Of a DNA stretch of 23,321 bases, positions 19,531-23,321 are shown in pieces. The stretch covers positions 1-23,321 of the forward strand of contig NWUY0300021887.1 in assembly GCA_004151065.3 (NCBI GenBank), written 5' to 3'. The position numbers and the translations under genes are program-made. How positions within the stretch are numbered: position 1 is the stretch's first letter; each line of letters opens with the position of its first letter. The DNA comes from Larix sibirica (Eukaryota; Streptophyta; Pinopsida; Pinales; Pinaceae). The notes under the pieces are model-generated. The model made no database searches and had not been told where the DNA came from. It saw nothing but the letters and a program-made list of their open reading frames with translations.

Positions 19531-20869
19531 AAGCTCCCTAGATCTTCCTTGATTTTCCTTGGGGTTCTCTTTGACTTTGTCACTTGTTTTTGTCTTGCTT
19601 GTTGAAATTTGGTCTTCCTAAGTCATTGGGCAATCTAGATCAAATATGACACCTCAATTCCATTTATATCCTTTGAGTTCAAGGCTCCTTTGTCCTTTGT
19701 TTTTTGAAAAAATACTCCATTGTCGTTGACGCGCTCTGCATTCATCATACAGTGCAACATCGACGCGCCTGGGATTCACCTGTGATCGCGACACCCATCA
19801 TCGATGCGTTGTGTTACACAACATCCCACAACACCCTATAAAAATTTGCATTAGGTTTAGGATCCCCACTTGAGGTTGAACTAGATGGTTTTATGAGATT
19901 TGTGCCTTACTTATCTCAGTCACACTCTTCTCTAGATTTGGTTTTTGTCTCTTTTTCTTGGGTTTTCTTGAGATTTGGAGCTTAGTTTGGTTTCTTAGTG
20001 AGTCCTAGGTATTCAAGCGATTTCCTATCTTGTCTTGGGCAATTTCAATCCCTCATAGGGGAAGCTAGTCTTGTCGCTCTTGGGAAGCCTCTGATTTGCT
20101 TTGCTTTGAGTTTCAAGCCTTTGAAGTGTGGTGTTGTGAAAGATTTGATTGTTGTGGGCTTGGTTTGAGTTGTATGAAGTTTGAGTTTTGAGTATTTTGG
20201 GTAATTGGTTTTCTTGGGAGCTTCTTTGCTTTTGAAGATTGCAGGACTGATTGATCTCTTACATTTTGAATCAAAACAAAGCGAGCAAAATCGTTCTTAG
20301 AATTTCTTGAATGCATTGTTAAAAGAANGTCTATATAGCAAAGACTAGTAACTCTTTCGAGCTTTCTACGTAACAACTATTCTAAAAATAACATTCAGTT
20401 CTCAACAACTGTTACATAATAAAACAAACAGGTCCTTATCATCATTCTGTTGCATAAGAACTCTTCAAAGAGAGGCACCTGGAAGGCATGATCATCCTTC
20501 GAGACGTTAATTGTAATTGTCAACTGAATGACTAGCACGTATTAACTTCTACCCCGATGAATCGAATGATGATGTGACTTTCATAGGTATCCAATGCTCA
20601 ACAAAAATTGCATCAAGCAACAACAAAATGCCAACGACCAATAAAAAGGGTCTTCATGCAATCCAATGCATTAACAATATGTACACCTGTAGCAGCAAGT
20701 TATAAATATATTAATTTCTCATTAAAATCATGATAACAGGAAATAAAATAAAATAAATTACAAGCATACGTACAGAATCTACGATTCTGTAGGTGTGCTA
20801 ATCAAATTATCCCATTACCTATCAAAAAGAGAAATATCAAAGTATAACTGAAAAACAGAGTAGTTTCAA
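19531..20869. other. Possible retroelement leader, then gene-free AT-rich sequence; N at 20328
   Basis: The T/G-rich plus strand from 19531 to about 20250 could be the untranslated leader of an element that starts at 19194. A CpG-rich patch with repeated TCGACGCG or TCGATGCG lies at about 19725-19815, and CCCTATAAAAATTTGC (a TATA-like box) follows at about 19838. No gag or pol frame follows before the N at 20328, after which the sequence character changes. A perfect 9-bp hairpin occurs at 20771-20791. Confidence 0.35.
20771..20791. repeat. Short perfect inverted repeat
   Basis: TACAGAATC and GATTCTGTA are separated by TAC, giving a 9-bp stem with a 3-nt loop. It lies just past the 3' end of the coiled-coil pseudogene and may be incidental. 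Confidence 0.5.
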
Positions 20870-22762
20870 GTTTTGTTTTGCAAATTAACTATCCTTCTTG
20901 CCTCAGAAAGTCTAGCTTTGAGCTTTAGGATCATAAGCTTTTGCTGTTATATTTGTTCGAGTAAATTATCATTGACGATCGTCATTGATTTTCCAGCCTC
21001 CTTATGTCTATTTTTCCTTAAAATAATCATTTGCCAATGTTGCATCCATTCTAACAATTCTGTCCTGAATGTTTTATTCTCTTCTTCCTTTATCATTGCA
21101 TTCAATTGATAGTCTTTCAGTTCAGCTTTTAACTGTGCGATTTTGTTCTCATAGATTCAATCCAAAACTTGCTTCAAGGTTTCAATATCTTAATCATGAA
21201 ATGAATCGTTAGATTGAGAAGAAATAGGTTCATCATAATCCTGAGCAGGTTGAGGGGTATCTACGAACAAAGGCTCTATCCCTGACTCGTTTAAATAAGC
21301 ATTATTAATGCATTGTTTGGCCAAAGGCGTCACATGATCATTTACTGTTAAAGTTTGTCCATCATTATGAACCACCTCATGAATTGGAGAAATCATATAA
21401 TCTTCACTTTCCACCTGTATTACAAATGATTCGGTGTTCTATTGCATCGTTGCAGGTATACACATAGTAGTCATGCTTCGGGTAAATCGTCAAGCACCCA
21501 AAAAAATAAAATCTTTCTGTTTAGAGTTCCTTTATTCACAACAAATCTCTATTAGCTGCTCGAGCTTCGGTGTAGATGCAACAAAGAATTTGCTGGATGT
21601 GCACGGTTCAGCTAGGAAAATAGGAGTGACTGGATTTAATTGCTTTGCGGATTTTGTATCACCCTCTAAACCTTCGTCTATATTTACTGGAGTATTAATA
21701 TTCCCAATAGATGAAGCCGTGGTTAGGTTAGCTTTAGGATCCAAAAGATCAGGATTTATCTTAGTCACAGAACCAATATCATCCTCCAAGGGTGAATTTT
21801 TTTTTTTCTGTAACTTATCATCCTCCAAGGGTGAATTTGTTTTAAGTAACTTATCATCCTCTGTCTCACATTCGTGAACATCACTAAATTCAGGGTTTAC
21901 AGAAGCCTTTCTCTTTCTACGAGTCTTTGGATATGAGGTAGGCCAATACTGTGTTAACCCTAGGTCATTTTCTGCTAGAAACTCATCCCGTGACCTACCG
22001 ACAAGGGCTAACTGATGTTGAACCAAAATTTTAATTAGGCCATGATGAAAAAGGATCCTCTCAAGATCACCTATAGTGCTTTGCACTGTATTTTCCATTT
22101 TATTCAAACTTTGAAGCAAGTAAAAACGTAGGTTAATTTTAAAACCCTTTAATGCCAATAACAAACACAGATGGTAGTAATGGACATGTGAAAGATGGCC
22201 ATCACATGAAATATACCTAACTACAATCCGATAATATGTTTTCCATTCAGGCTTAAGAATTTGCAGAAACCCCATATCTAAGGTCTAAATCAGCAGGTAA
22301 AGGTAGGAGCAAAGACTTACAGCTTCCCTTGTTTACCTTTCCTCCCTTAAACCAATGCTCACCGGTCTGAGGAAGCTTGGTCACATTGGAAATGCTATCT
22401 CCATCAACTATTAACTTAAACCCTCCAATTCAAGCAACATTATCCTTTAGGTTGAAGGAAAATTGTCTGGTAACTTCAATATTGTGGCCACTAAAACCCC
22501 AAAAGAAAGAACTCCACCCCATTTTGTCAAACAATCCAACGATATCAGGATGAGCCTGAACTAACTCAGGACCTGAAACTTCAAACTGGCATAAAGGAGC
22601 CATATTTCGATCACTATACTTCTGAACAGGGTTTGAAACAACTGGGGATGTGAAAATCGAAGGAATAGGTACCCATGTATTAGACATCATGACAACTATC
22701 AAATCACACATCGGCTCACATTCAACGAAAATTAAAACCCTAGGTTTTTCCTTAGTAATCAT
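20870..22762 (-). pseudogene. Decayed gene: globular domain, acidic repeat, C-terminal coiled coil
   Basis: Successive minus-strand frames fit one protein. 22762-22430 reads PIPSIFTSPVVSNPVQKYSD, LCQFEVSGPELVQAHPDIVG, LFDKMGWSSFFWGFSGHNIE and VTRQFSFNLKDNVA, then a TGA. The same frame reopens with GGFKLIVDGDSISNVTKLPQ and TGEHWFKGGKVNK. After a frameshift near 22275 it continues LKPEWKTYYRIVVRYISCDG, FYLLQSLNKM, HHGLIKILVQHQLALVG and a basic KTRRKRK. An acidic Ser/Asp-rich part with SPLEDDKL repeats follows, then VNDHVTPLAKQC (21414-21190). The last part (21190-20870) is a coiled coil (IAQLKAELKDYQ, LKLKARLSEARR) with stops. A TTTGTAATACAG before GTGGAAAGTG at about 21414 could be a splice acceptor, so introns are possible. 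I recall similar proteins only as uncharacterised conifer, transposon-associated ORFs. Confidence 0.6.
21778..21863 (-). repeat. In-frame tandem repeat coding SPLEDDKL
   Basis: ATCATCCTCCAAGGGTGAAT is at 21778 and 21817, with a partial third copy at 21853. The units of 36-39 bp keep the reading frame and give S-P-L-E-D-D twice plus E-D-D-K-L-L-K in the decayed gene. Confidence 0.75.
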
Positions 22763-23321
22763 GATTATGAATTATGCAAATAGATGCAACAAAACCTCTA
22801 TGATTTGGCTTTTGATAAGGACGCATAGGCTAGATCATTATGGATATAACTTGATCATCATGAGCACTCAATCCCATTAAAAAAAACTTCGATAACCAAA
22901 GAAATTAGATGACTCTGGGATTTGATAACTAAACAAAATGAAGGACGAAGTAAATGATGATACAAAGTTAAATAATGACTTAACCTTTCAAAATAATTAA
23001 GGATAGTTATCAAACAAATCATAAATGACATGAACTAAAATATATAATCAACAGGTGTCAAAAGATATTGATCTGTGTCTTCATTCTAAGATATAACATC
23101 CAACAAAGTCATACGATTTCGATAAGGCATGATCATTCATTAAATTCTAGGAAAAAACATGAAAAACGAATTATCCATCTCAATGTAGCTTTTAAGACTT
23201 TATTAATTTACAAAAAACCAAGACAAAGTTTCGAAAGAAATTGATATTTCAAAATATATTTATAAGGGTCACAATATATATAAAATGAATAACCCAAGAA
23301 TATATAAATGAAAATATAAAA
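22763..23321. other. AT-rich sequence upstream of the decayed gene
   Basis: No ORF with family features, LTR end or tandem repeat is evident. It would contain the promoter of the gene at 22762-20870 if that was once active, but no clear TATA box stands out from the general AT richness. Confidence 0.35.

Noticed and set aside
20113-20376. Minus-strand ORF of 87 codons crossing an N
   Set aside because: It spans the assembly N at 20328 and shows no domain.
1-23321. CRISPR arrays, bacterial operons or prophage
   Set aside because: No evenly spaced repeat-spacer structure and no prokaryotic gene organisation; the window is typical plant repeat DNA.

Overview
This looks like nuclear DNA of a land plant, most likely a gymnosperm. 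The reasons are nested, badly decayed Ty3/gypsy LTR retrotransposons, AT-rich low-complexity filler, no bacterial-style gene packing, and protein family features that I associate with conifer repeats. The species and lineage are inference. I found no intact host gene, tRNA, rRNA or CRISPR array. Isolated N bases at 6472, 10831, 11068-11069, 17579 and 20328 mark assembly joins, so long-range order should be treated with care.

Region 1 (1-13770, almost all coding on the minus strand) is a nest of Ty3/gypsy elements. An 'outer' element supplies a candidate primer-binding site (about 13755), gag (about 13700-12500) and protease plus linker (about 12400-11880). Its RNase H and integrase lie at 1310-1. 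A different 'inner' element sits between these pieces. The inner element has a 3' LTR at 1311-1655 (345 bp, TGTTG...CAACA) next to a polypurine tract. It then has a long extra ORF downstream of pol ('ORF3'), then integrase, RNase H and RT. Inner sequences occur as two overlapping copies (A 1656-6471, B 6473-10830) plus an RT fragment (C 11070-11765). All breaks between A, B and C fall at N bases. No inner 5' LTR, PBS or gag is visible.

ORF3 starts with a conserved M(A/E)PKKPQ. It has a coiled coil, a globular domain, a proline-rich part and a charged helical tail. In both copies a TATAAATA box lies about 110 nt before its start codon, suggesting an internal promoter.

Region 2 (13768-23321) is AT-rich and mostly gene-free. 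It holds several short tandem repeats. A hidden pseudogene at 16654-15363 (minus) has about 22 in-frame stops, mostly TAG/TAA. A possible LTR with an 8-bp inverted terminus and adjacent PBS-like sequence lies at 19194-19530. A second decayed gene at 22762-20870 (minus) has a globular domain, an acidic repeat and a coiled coil. Many stops on the minus strand look like C-to-T changes at CAG, CAA or CGA codons, as expected of old methylated repeats.
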